A DNA stretch of 6,419 nucleotides from an uncultured Eubacteriales bacterium (GCA_934667575.1 CAKUME010000069.1:1-6419); one strand, 5' to 3'. Positions 1-5,180 are shown, counted from the stretch's first letter. The notes: generated by a model from the letters alone, not told the origin. Program-made: numbers and translations.

Positions 1-388
1 GCTGCACGCTGTTCACGGTGGGGTTCTTGTTGGAGTTTTCCTGCTTCACGTCCTCGTTGTTGCGCTCGATCAGTGACAAAATGCGCTCGTCGGTCGTGTT
101 CGACTGGCGCTTCAGGTTCTGCACATAGCGGTAGGTGATGTATTGCCGCGCCACCTCAAACGCGCCCTGCGCCATAATTTGGTCTTCGACCATGTCCTGA
201 ATTTCTTCCACGTTCACCGAGTGGCTCTGGCGGCTGCACTGCTGCTCCACGTTGGCGGCAATTTGCCGGATCTGCGCCTGCGAAAGCTGCTGGTGCGCCG
301 GAACAACCCGGTTCGCTTTGCCCACCGCCACGATGATTTTCGTGATGTCGAACGCGGCCTCGGTGCCGCTGCGCTTGATGATCTTCAT
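1..388 (-). CDS. nrdD: Anaerobic ribonucleoside-triphosphate reductase, N-terminal part (runs off left edge)
   Basis: Class III ribonucleotide reductase makes deoxyribonucleotides from ribonucleoside triphosphates under anaerobic conditions, using a glycyl radical installed by the activase NrdG. Only the first 129 residues are visible. Residues 1-90 look like an ATP-cone (the allosteric dATP/ATP-binding domain): it opens MKIIKRSGTEAAFDITKI and continues through IAANVEQQ and VNVEEIQDMVEDQIM to ARQYITYRYVQ. The segment after it, LIERNNEDVKQENSNKNP (residues 106-123), matches my memory of the NrdD lead-in to the catalytic barrel and argues against a class I or II enzyme or NrdR. The ATG at 388 has AAAGGAG upstream at 400-406, with an 11-base gap, slightly long. 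The catalytic domain and glycyl radical motif lie outside the window, so intactness cannot be judged. NrdR boxes upstream support the identification. An nrdG partner, if linked, would be to the left. Confidence 0.93.
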   Translation of the reverse strand, partial: MKIIKRSGTEAAFDITKIIVAVGKANRVVPAHQQLSQAQIRQIAANVEQQCSRQSHSVNVEEIQDMVEDQIMAQGAFEVARQYITYRYVQNLKRQSNTTDERILSLIERNNEDVKQENSNKNPTVNSVQ

Positions 389-470
389 TCCCAAAAACGC
401 TCCTTTGTTCCTTTATCTCTATATCCATCCCGGCGCGGAAGGCACTGGGATCGTGAGGCAAACAGGCAGT

Positions 471-500
471 AAAAAACCACCATGCCCAAGGTGCATGGTG
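471..500 (-). terminator. Terminator-like hairpin inside the nrdD leader (possible attenuator)
   Basis: On the minus strand an 8-bp perfect stem (CACCATGC, 7-base loop, GCATGGTG; arms 493-500 and 478-485) is followed by one G and then six T (476-471). It has the form of an intrinsic terminator. It lies between the predicted nrdD promoter (525-553) and the nrdD start (388), so if functional it would stop transcription roughly 40-50 bases after initiation. There is no minus-strand gene upstream that it could serve as an ordinary end-of-gene terminator. The plus-strand reading has no T-tract. Confidence 0.6.
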
Positions 501-524
501 CGCATGAATTTTGCGAGCATAATA

Positions 525-553
525 ATCATACCACACCATCGCGATTTCGTCAA
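525..553 (-). promoter_or_regulatory. Predicted sigma-A promoter of nrdD
   Basis: Minus strand: TTGACG at 553-548, 17-base spacer, TATGAT at 530-525. This is near consensus for a housekeeping promoter. It predicts a start near 518 and a leader of about 130 bases before the nrdD ATG. A second, weaker option lies further upstream: TTGACA (594-589), 16-base spacer, AATCAT (572-567). That one would be covered by both NrdR-like boxes. Confidence 0.7.
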
Positions 554-562
554 GGGGGTTTA

Positions 563-578
563 CCACATGATTTAGAAT
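563..578 (-). promoter_or_regulatory. Second, degenerate NrdR box
   Basis: The minus-strand 16-mer here keeps 10 of 16 positions of the known NrdR consensus (ACACWATATATWGTGT), including the conserved C and the GTG half. On its own it would be weak. What supports it is its position: its centre is exactly 32 bp from the centre of the strong box at 595-610. Paired NrdR boxes are known to lie about 31-32 bp apart, i.e. about three helical turns. Confidence 0.6.
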
Positions 579-594
579 TTTGTTTTCTTGTCAA

Positions 595-610
595 CCACAA
601 TATATTGTGT
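595..610. promoter_or_regulatory. NrdR box (strong copy)
   Basis: CCACAATATATTGTGT matches the NrdR consensus at 15 of 16 positions and contains a perfect 14-bp palindrome at 596-609. NrdR is the ATP-cone repressor that shuts off ribonucleotide reductase genes when dATP is high. Finding the box upstream of nrdD fits that role directly. Being palindromic, it could also affect rightward transcription, but the GH10 promoter is about 180 bases away. Confidence 0.85.
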
Positions 611-735
611 CAACAAAGACCGTCACCGGGTTTTTGCCCCGCGGCCGGAACCCCGCGTGCGGCGCGGGAACGGCGCTGTGCGGGCAGCACGGGCACGGCG
701 CGCCCCGCTACATCTTGTGTTCCGCAAAAACCGAA

Positions 736-768
736 TTCGTAATATCCGATGGATTTTTCGTAAGATAT
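736..768 (+). promoter_or_regulatory. Direct repeat upstream of the GH10 promoter, likely activator site
   Basis: TTCGTAATAT at 736-745 recurs as TTCGTAAGATAT at 757-768, a start-to-start distance of 21 bp or two helical turns. The second copy ends just before where a -35 hexamer should lie (about 772-777), and no -35 is recognisable there. The same bases also form a 6-bp dyad: AATATC at 741-746 with GATATT at 764-769. A 21-bp tandem half-site next to a weak -35 is the known layout of AraC/XylS-type activator sites. The regulator is not identified. Confidence 0.5.
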
Positions 769-791
769 TTGGAGCGCGGCGGCGGCGCGTG

Positions 792-800
792 TGCTATACT
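792..800 (+). promoter_or_regulatory. Extended -10 promoter of the GH10 gene
   Basis: TGCTATACT is an extended -10 element (TGN plus TATACT). No TTGACA-like hexamer is found 16-19 bases upstream, where the sequence is GC-rich. Promoters of this form often depend on the extended -10 or on an activator. It would give a leader of roughly 65-70 bases before the ATG at 874. Confidence 0.6.
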
Positions 801-873
801 GATGGTATCTGCATCCGCCGCCCCAAAAATCCGCGCGCCCCCCAAACCGGATGCACGAAAGGAAGGATTGCAC

Positions 874-2178
874 ATGACTCACATCGAAAAATATCTGGAC
901 GCCGGGCGTCCGGCATTGGAAGAAGCACAGCGCCGCGTGCGGCAAACGCGCACGGGGCGGTTCCCGGTCACCGTGACGCGCGGCGGGCAGCCGCTGCCCA
1001 ACGCGCAGCTCACCTATCGCCTGCTGCGCCACGACTTTGACTTTGGCTGCAACCTGTTCATGCTCGACCAATACGACACGCCGGACGAAAACGCGCAGTA
1101 TCTGGCGCTGTGGAAGCAGCTGTTCCACACGGCCGTGGTGCCGCTGTATTGGGAGGGCACCGAGCCCGAGCAGGGCCGCCTGCGCTACGACCGCGACGCG
1201 CCCAACGATGTGTTTCGCCGTCCGCCTGCGGGCCGCGTGGTGGAATATTGCCGCGAGAACGGGCTGGAGATGAAAGGCCATCCGCTTTTCTGGCACGAAT
1301 TTATCCCCCAGTGGCTGCCCGAAGGCTGGAACGCGCTGCTGCCGCTGATCGACAAGCGCTTTCGGGAAATTTCGACCCGCTTTGCCGGTGAAATTCCGGT
1401 GTTCGACTGCGTGAACGAGCCCTCGCGCATTTGGGACATCGCCCACGAGCACCCGAACGGCGGGTGGAAGTATGTGACGCCGCCGCAGGGGTATATCGAG
1501 CAGATGTTTGCGCTGGCGGAGCGCTATTTCCCGCACAACGAGCTCATCCTGAACGAAACGGTGGGCGCGTCGTTCACCGACTACCGCGGCGACTACGGCG
1601 GCTACATGCAGCTGCTCGACCGGCTGCTGGCGCGCGGTGTGCGCATCAATCGCATCGGGCTGCAATGCCACACCAGCGATTCCCCGGCATATCAGAACGT
1701 GTTCCATGCGCAGCGCCTCACGGACGTGCTCGCGGGCTACGGGCGGTTCGGCCGTCCGCTCGTGCTGTCCGAGATCAGCATTCCGAGCGACGTGAGCGAG
1801 GAACTGCAGGCGCGTGCCGCCGAGCAGCTCTACACCGTTTGCTTTGCCGACCCGCACATGTCCGGCATCTTTTGGTGGAATTTGGACGATAACGGTGTGT
1901 TGAGCGAAAAACGGCGCAACATGCCCGAAGAAAACCTGCCGAGCAGCGGGCTGGTGCGCAACTTCCGCCCCAAGCAGGCCTATCGCACGCTCGACCGGCT
2001 CATCCATCACGACTGGCACACCGAGGGCACGGTGCAGGCGGCGCAGGGGCACGCGGAACTGGACGGCTTTTTTGGCCGCTACGAGATCACCGTGTGCGCC
2101 AACGGGGTGCACGAAACGCGCACCGTGGAGCTGAAACGCGCCCAAAACGGCCGTCCGCTCACGCTCGCGCTGGACTAA
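874..2178 (+). CDS. Endo-1,4-beta-xylanase-like glycoside hydrolase, family GH10
   Basis: A 434-residue retaining glycosidase of the GH10 type, which cleaves internal beta-1,4 links in xylan or xylo-oligosaccharides. Family landmarks occur in order. A short beta-rich N-terminal segment (about 28-62) precedes the barrel. GHPLFWH (135-141) matches the GHxLxWH motif. DCVNEP (178-183) carries the acid/base Glu182. GLQCH (262-266) matches the GxQxH motif. LSEISI (298-303) carries the nucleophile Glu300. FWWNLDD (333-339) is the late aromatic motif. Residues 385-434 form a small beta-rich tail of unknown role. No signal peptide, membrane segment or carbohydrate-binding module is seen, so it probably works in the cytoplasm on imported oligosaccharides. 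The ATG at 874 is chosen because GAAAGGAAGG (857-866) lies 7 bases upstream; an upstream in-frame extension to 580 would cross the promoter. It is monocistronic, ending at the terminator at 2199. Exact substrate is inferred from family only. Confidence 0.9.
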   Translation: MTHIEKYLDAGRPALEEAQRRVRQTRTGRFPVTVTRGGQPLPNAQLTYRLLRHDFDFGCNLFMLDQYDTPDENAQYLALWKQLFHTAVVPLYWEGTEPEQGRLRYDRDAPNDVFRRPPAGRVVEYCRENGLEMKGHPLFWHEFIPQWLPEGWNALLPLIDKRFREISTRFAGEIPVFDCVNEPSRIWDIAHEHPNGGWKYVTPPQGYIEQMFALAERYFPHNELILNETVGASFTDYRGDYGGYMQLLDRLLARGVRINRIGLQCHTSDSPAYQNVFHAQRLTDVLAGYGRFGRPLVLSEISIPSDVSEELQARAAEQLYTVCFADPHMSGIFWWNLDDNGVLSEKRRNMPEENLPSSGLVRNFRPKQAYRTLDRLIHHDWHTEGTVQAAQGHAELDGFFGRYEITVCANGVHETRTVELKRAQNGRPLTLALD

Positions 2179-2198
2179 CGCGCTTTTTTGCCCCGCTT

Positions 2199-2230
2199 CG
2201 GCTTCCGTTGGAACGGAAGCCGTTTTTTTT
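2199..2230 (+). terminator. Intrinsic terminator of the GH10 gene
   Basis: A 9-bp perfect stem, CGGCTTCCG (2199-2207) with CGGAAGCCG (2214-2222), has a 6-base loop TTGGAA that could itself close further, and is followed by eight T (2223-2230). It lies 20 bases after the GH10 stop and separates this gene from the ABC ATPase gene. Confidence 0.93.
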
Positions 2231-2311
2231 GCGGCGGGGCACAATGGGGCGGATGAACGCGGCGATTTCTGCAAACAATAACGCCAGAATGCACGCGAGG
2301 AGGGGCGCACA

Positions 2312-2998
2312 ATGGCGGCGTTGATGGAGCTGCGGAACGTTTACAAAATTTATCGCACGGGCGCACAGGAGGTGCATGCGCTCGACGGGGTGTCGCTCTC
2401 GTTTGCGGAGGGCGAATTTGCCGCGATCGTGGGGCGCTCCGGCTCGGGCAAGTCCACGCTGATGAACTGCTTGGGCTGCCTGGATCGCCCAAGCGCGGGC
2501 AGCTACTGCTTTCGCGGCGACGATGTGGCGCAGCTGAGCGAACGCCGCCGCGCCCGCCTGCGCAACCGCGCGATCGGCTTTGTGTTCCAGAGCTTTAATC
2601 TGCTGCCGGAGCTTTCGGCGCTCGAAAACGTGGCGCTGCCGCTGGTTTATCGCGGGGTGGCCGCCCCCGAGCGCGAAGATCGCGCGCGCCGGGCACTGGC
2701 GCAGGTGGGGCTGAGCGCGCGGGCGCTGCACCGTCCGCACGAACTTTCGGGCGGGCAGCAGCAGCGGGTGGCCATTGCGCGCGTGCTCGCCGCCGACCCC
2801 AACGTGCTGCTCGCCGACGAACCCACCGGCAATCTCGATTCCGCGGCCGGGGCCGAGATCGTGCGGCTGCTGCACGCGCTGCACGACGCCGGGCGCACGA
2901 TCATTCTCATCACCCACGACCCGCGCGTGGCCGCCGCCGCGCCCCGCTGCATCGAGCTGCGCGACGGGCGGGTGATCGCGGATTCCGGCGCGCCGTGA
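2312..2998 (+). CDS. ABC transporter ATP-binding protein, MacB/LolD/FtsE-like
   Basis: A 228-residue ATPase that would power an ABC complex at the inner face of the membrane. All nucleotide-binding motifs are present: Walker A GRSGSGKST (41-49), Q-loop Gln93 in FVFQSFNLLP, signature LSGGQQQR (145-152), Walker B VLLADEPT (165-172) with catalytic Glu170, D-loop NLDS (174-177) and switch His202. The FQSFNLLP and DEPTGNLD wording is typical of the MacB/LolD/FtsE subfamily, whose partners are FtsX-like permeases handling lipoproteins, peptides, antibiotics or cell-wall signals. The ATG at 2312 has GAGGAGG (2297-2303) at an 8-base spacing; the internal Met5 (2327) has no such site. No permease gene is in the window: the next plus-strand gene is an unrelated small protein with its own promoter. 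I see no clear promoter between the GH10 terminator and this gene, and no convincing terminator after it. Substrate unknown. Confidence 0.92.
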   Translation: MAALMELRNVYKIYRTGAQEVHALDGVSLSFAEGEFAAIVGRSGSGKSTLMNCLGCLDRPSAGSYCFRGDDVAQLSERRRARLRNRAIGFVFQSFNLLPELSALENVALPLVYRGVAAPEREDRARRALAQVGLSARALHRPHELSGGQQQRVAIARVLAADPNVLLADEPTGNLDSAAGAEIVRLLHALHDAGRTIILITHDPRVAAAAPRCIELRDGRVIADSGAP

Positions 2999-3141
2999 AC
3001 GAGCGAACCCCGGTGCATCGTGTCGTGCGGCGTCCGGTATATTTGGGAATATTTTACGCACTGAGTGCAGAAAAAGGTCATATTTGTGCAAAGTATTAGT
3101 TTGATTCGCGAATTTTCTGTATTTTTGATGAATCTTTTCCG

Positions 3142-3170
3142 TTGACAAATTCGCCGATTTCTGCTATACT
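3142..3170 (+). promoter_or_regulatory. Strong sigma-A promoter of the 87-residue protein gene
   Basis: Perfect TTGACA (3142-3147), 17-base spacer, TATACT (3165-3170) with an extended TGC just before it (3162-3164). The surrounding 3040-3200 is markedly more AT-rich than the rest of the window. The start should lie near 3177, giving a leader of about 43 bases. This is one of the strongest-looking promoters in the window and suggests high expression of a small gene. Confidence 0.85.
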
Positions 3171-3219
3171 TAAAACGTAAAAACGCAATTTTGATGCACG
3201 AACGAAAGGATGATTCACG

Positions 3220-3483
3220 ATGGCATCTCCGATTTCTTTGCACAATATCAATGTGCCGGAATTTTTGAAGGTTCTGGATCAGTGCAAGGGCGACGTGTTC
3301 CTGGTGACCGAAGAGGGCGACCGCCTGAACCTGCGCAGCAAGCTGTGCCAGCTGGTGGGCCTCACCAAACTGATCGAGGGCGGCTCCATTGCCGAAGCGT
3401 CGATCGTTTGCGACAATCCGGAAGATGAAACCCGCCTGTTCCGCTTCAATTTGTACGGCGAAGTGGAGCCCGAAAAGGAGTAA
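3220..3483 (+). CDS. Conserved-looking small protein of unknown function (87 aa)
   Basis: An 87-residue soluble acidic protein with no signal peptide, membrane segment or cysteine metal motif. Visible blocks are NVPEFLKVLDQCKGDVFLVTEEGD (rough residues 11-34), a helix-then-strand pattern; LNLRSKLCQLVGLTKLIEGG (about 36-55), an amphipathic helix; and a C-terminal stretch AEASIVCDNPEDETRLFRFN (about 58-77) that should form two strands around an acidic loop. It resembles, from memory and unverified, short clostridial proteins that automated pipelines have labelled 'polya polymerase' although they are far too small for that enzyme; I do not adopt that name. It is very likely real: ATG at 3220 with AAAGGA (3205-3210) 9 bases upstream, a near-perfect promoter before it and an intrinsic terminator after it, with codon use like its neighbours. 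It stands alone as a single-gene unit, so context gives no function. Confidence 0.88.
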   Translation: MASPISLHNINVPEFLKVLDQCKGDVFLVTEEGDRLNLRSKLCQLVGLTKLIEGGSIAEASIVCDNPEDETRLFRFNLYGEVEPEKE

Positions 3484-3555
3484 TTGGCGCTGCCAACGCG
3501 GCGTTTTGGCCGAATCGCTTCGGCATGAACGGGTTTTTCTTGCCCCAAAAACGAC

Positions 3556-3596
3556 AAAGGGAGTTCCCCCGCCTGCGCGGAAGGAGCTCCTTTTTT
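3556..3596 (+). terminator. Intrinsic terminator after the 87-residue protein gene, probably bidirectional
   Basis: A 12-bp stem with two G-U pairs joins AAAGGGAGTTCC (3556-3567) to GGAGCTCCTTTT (3583-3594), capped by an inner CCGC/GCGG stem, and the T-run continues to 3596. On the minus strand the same hairpin is followed by CTTTGTCGTTTTT, so it may also end the convergent amylase transcript, for which no other terminator is seen. Two smaller hairpins precede it: TTGGC/GCCAA at 3484-3496, and GCCGAA/TTCGGC at 3509-3524. Confidence 0.85.
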
Positions 3597-3728
3597 GTTT
3601 GCATTGCACCGGTGGTTGGGGCGCATTGCGCGGTGTGTGGCCGTGGGGGAGAATTCCCGCACCCGTCCCGGCGCTTCGGCCGCAGTGCACCGCCCCTGCG
3701 CCGGTGCTTCAGCCGAAAACGCTCCGCG

Positions 3729-5015
3729 TCAACCGCGGCAGATCATCCATCCGAACGGTGCAAGGGTGGCGCCGCAGCAGGCGTTTTGCAGCAGCACATC
3801 GCCCGCGGGCGGCACCGTTGCGTCGGTTTTGCCCAAATTCACCGTGACGCGCAGCCGGTCGCTGCCCGATGCGCGCACAAAGGTGAGCAGCGCGTCGGTG
3901 TTGCCGTCGGCCGGAAAATCGCAACCTGCGTCGCTATGGAGCGCCGCATGGGATTTTTTGAGCGCACTGAGTGCCTGCACCAGCGCAAACCGCTGCTTGC
4001 CGCGCGCCGTTTGCAGCATGGACCAGTCCACGCAGTTGCCGGGGTGGAAAAATCGATTCGTGAACATGTTGCAGTTGTGCGCGTCGGCAAACTCCTGCCC
4101 GTTATAAAGGAACGGCACGCCGGGGAGCAAAAAGTTCAGCATCATCACCGCGTCGGTGGCGGCGGGCAAAACCGCCTGCTTTTCCAAGCGCGCGTCGCCG
4201 TCGTCGCTCGCGTAGTCGTGGCTGTCCGAAAAGCGCGTGATGCGCCCGGCCATACCCTGCACATCGTTTTGAAGCTGCGCGCGAATTTCGGCCGCCGTCT
4301 TTTCGCCTTTCACGATCGGGCGCGCCATCCAGCTCCAGTCCCAGCCGTAGTTCGTGTCAAACGCGTCCAAATAATTGTCCGGCCGCCCCTCGTCGAGCAT
4401 CATCACGTTCGGATGGATGGCGCGCACGCGGCGCACCCCCTCCTGCCAAAAGTCAAGCGGAATCTGATCGCCCACGTCGCAGCGGAACCCGTCCACATGC
4501 AAATCTTTTACAAAATAAACCATATTCCCCCACAAATATTCCCGCAGCGCCGCCGACGCATAGTTCAGCTTGGGGAAGTGCCACGCAGCGTTTTTGGGGC
4601 GGCCGCCCGCGTCCCACTCGCAAAAGTCGCGGTGCGCATAGAGCATGGGCGCCTTGGGGCCGCAGTGCAGATACACCAAATCCATCATCACCTTGAGCCC
4701 CAGCTCGTGGGCACGCGCAATGAACGTGTGCAGGTCGGCATCGGTGCCGTATTCCGGGTCCACGTGGAAGTAATCCTTCATGCGATAGGCATTTTTGGGG
4801 TTGCCGTAGCCGAACGCTTTTTGGCGGTCGCTCCAATTTTCGGGATTGGTATCTTCATCCATTTCCACCACCGGAGCCAGATAAGCCACCGTGGCGCCCG
4901 ATGCCGCCACATGGTCGAGCAGCGCGGTGGCGCGGGCGAGCGTGCCCTCCGGTGAAAAGGTGCGGACATAAATCTGATACACAATTTCGTTTTGCATGTG
5001 ATGCGTTTTTTCCAT
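3729..5015 (-). CDS. Alpha-amylase family glycoside hydrolase (GH13)
   Basis: A 428-residue enzyme of the GH13 (beta/alpha)8-barrel family acting on alpha-glucosidic bonds in starch, glycogen or malto-oligosaccharides. The start MQNEIVYQIYVRTF (7-20) is a typical GH13 opening strand. Conserved regions are in order: region I DLVYLH (112-117), region II GFRCD (176-180) with nucleophile Asp180, region III MMLDEG (205-210) with acid/base Glu209, region IV FSDSHD (262-267) with transition-state Asp267, and GVPFLYNGQEF (299-309). All three catalytic acids are present. Region I ends LH instead of the usual NH, and region IV has SHD instead of NHD, so specificity may be unusual. No signal peptide: probably cytoplasmic. 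The ATG at 5015 is chosen because AAAGGA (5030-5025) sits 9 bases upstream; the in-frame ATG at 5024 would abut that site. It is transcribed divergently from the AraC-family gene, its likely regulator. The precise activity (amylase, glucosidase, phosphorylase) cannot be told. Confidence 0.9.
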   Translation of the reverse strand: MEKTHHMQNEIVYQIYVRTFSPEGTLARATALLDHVAASGATVAYLAPVVEMDEDTNPENWSDRQKAFGYGNPKNAYRMKDYFHVDPEYGTDADLHTFIARAHELGLKVMMDLVYLHCGPKAPMLYAHRDFCEWDAGGRPKNAAWHFPKLNYASAALREYLWGNMVYFVKDLHVDGFRCDVGDQIPLDFWQEGVRRVRAIHPNVMMLDEGRPDNYLDAFDTNYGWDWSWMARPIVKGEKTAAEIRAQLQNDVQGMAGRITRFSDSHDYASDDGDARLEKQAVLPAATDAVMMLNFLLPGVPFLYNGQEFADAHNCNMFTNRFFHPGNCVDWSMLQTARGKQRFALVQALSALKKSHAALHSDAGCDFPADGNTDALLTFVRASGSDRLRVTVNLGKTDATVPPAGDVLLQNACCGATLAPFGWMICRG

Positions 5016-5079
5016 GATGCGCATTCCTTTCGTTCGCGCAAAATTTCGGCGTTTTGCTCCGCTGCGCGATTTCAACCCG

Positions 5080-5090
5080 ATTATAGCACA
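5080..5090 (-). promoter_or_regulatory. Extended -10 promoter of the GH13 gene
   Basis: The minus strand reads TGTGCTATAAT: a perfect TATAAT (5085-5080) with an extended TGC. The bases 17 upstream (TTCCGC) are a poor -35. The transcript would start near 5073 and have a leader of about 58 bases. A weak -35 with a strong extended -10 fits a gene needing an activator, here plausibly the divergent AraC-family protein. Confidence 0.75.
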
Positions 5091-5124
5091 TTCGGCAGCC
5101 CGGCGGAACCAACAAAAAGCGCCG

Positions 5125-5146
5125 CAGGGTGGATTTTTTGACCCTG
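5125..5146. promoter_or_regulatory. Inverted repeat between the divergent GH13 and AraC promoters
   Basis: CAGGGT (5125-5130) and ACCCTG (5141-5146) form a 6-bp dyad separated by 10 bases. It lies 40-60 bases upstream of the GH13 -10 and just upstream of the AraC-gene -35 (5152). This is where a shared operator would be expected. The identity of the binding protein is inferred only from position. Confidence 0.4.
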
Positions 5147-5151
5147 TTTGC

Positions 5152-5180
5152 TTGACAAGATTCCCCCGACGCGGTATACT
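5152..5180 (+). promoter_or_regulatory. Sigma-A promoter of the AraC-family gene
   Basis: Perfect TTGACA (5152-5157), 17-base spacer, TATACT (5175-5180). Predicted start near 5187, about 25 bases before the GTG at 5212. Its presence rules out the longer reading frame starting at 5014, which would begin well upstream of the promoter. Confidence 0.88.

Larger units (their letters stand above)
389..873. other. Divergent intergenic region between nrdD and the GH10 gene
   Basis: This 485-base gene-free stretch holds control elements for both flanking genes. On the nrdD side (389-620) are the leader, a hairpin followed by a U-tract, a sigma-A promoter and a pair of NrdR-like boxes. On the GH10 side (736-873) are a direct repeat, an extended -10 and the ribosome binding site. 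The middle (about 615-730) is very GC-rich and contains a 6-bp inverted repeat, CCCGCG at 652-657 with CGCGGG at 663-668, but no gene or promoter I can support. Confidence 0.7.

Noticed and set aside
418..520. Possible leader peptide from the ATG at 520 (minus) in the nrdD leader
   Set aside because: The ATG would coincide with the predicted transcription start, there is no ribosome binding site, and the codons show no run of a regulatory amino acid.
580..873. Upstream extension of the GH10 reading frame
   Set aside because: The extension covers the extended -10 promoter and the direct repeat, has no ribosome binding site at its ATG, and shows no family similarity. The ATG at 874 has a good site.
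851..877. Eight-codon mini-frame (MHERKDCT) overlapping the GH10 start as ATGA
   Set aside because: It could couple translation, but it has no ribosome binding site of its own, and its sequence is simply the GH10 Shine-Dalgarno region read in another frame.
610..2310. 566-codon minus-strand open frame across the GH10 gene
   Set aside because: It is antisense to a gene with clear GH10 catalytic motifs, has no family motifs and no ribosome binding site. Long antisense frames are expected in GC-rich coding DNA.
2244..2324. 26-codon frame just before the ABC ATPase gene
   Set aside because: Only a weak purine stretch precedes it and it overlaps the ATPase start in another frame; nothing supports its being a gene.
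3040..3060. ATATT/AATAT hairpin with T-run after the ABC ATPase gene
   Set aside because: The stem is only five A-T pairs with a short, interrupted T-run, which is too weak to call a terminator.
3525..4955. 476-codon plus-strand open frame across the GH13 gene
   Set aside because: Antisense to a protein with all GH13 regions intact; its His/Arg/Val-rich translation is typical of a shadow frame, and it begins inside a terminator region.
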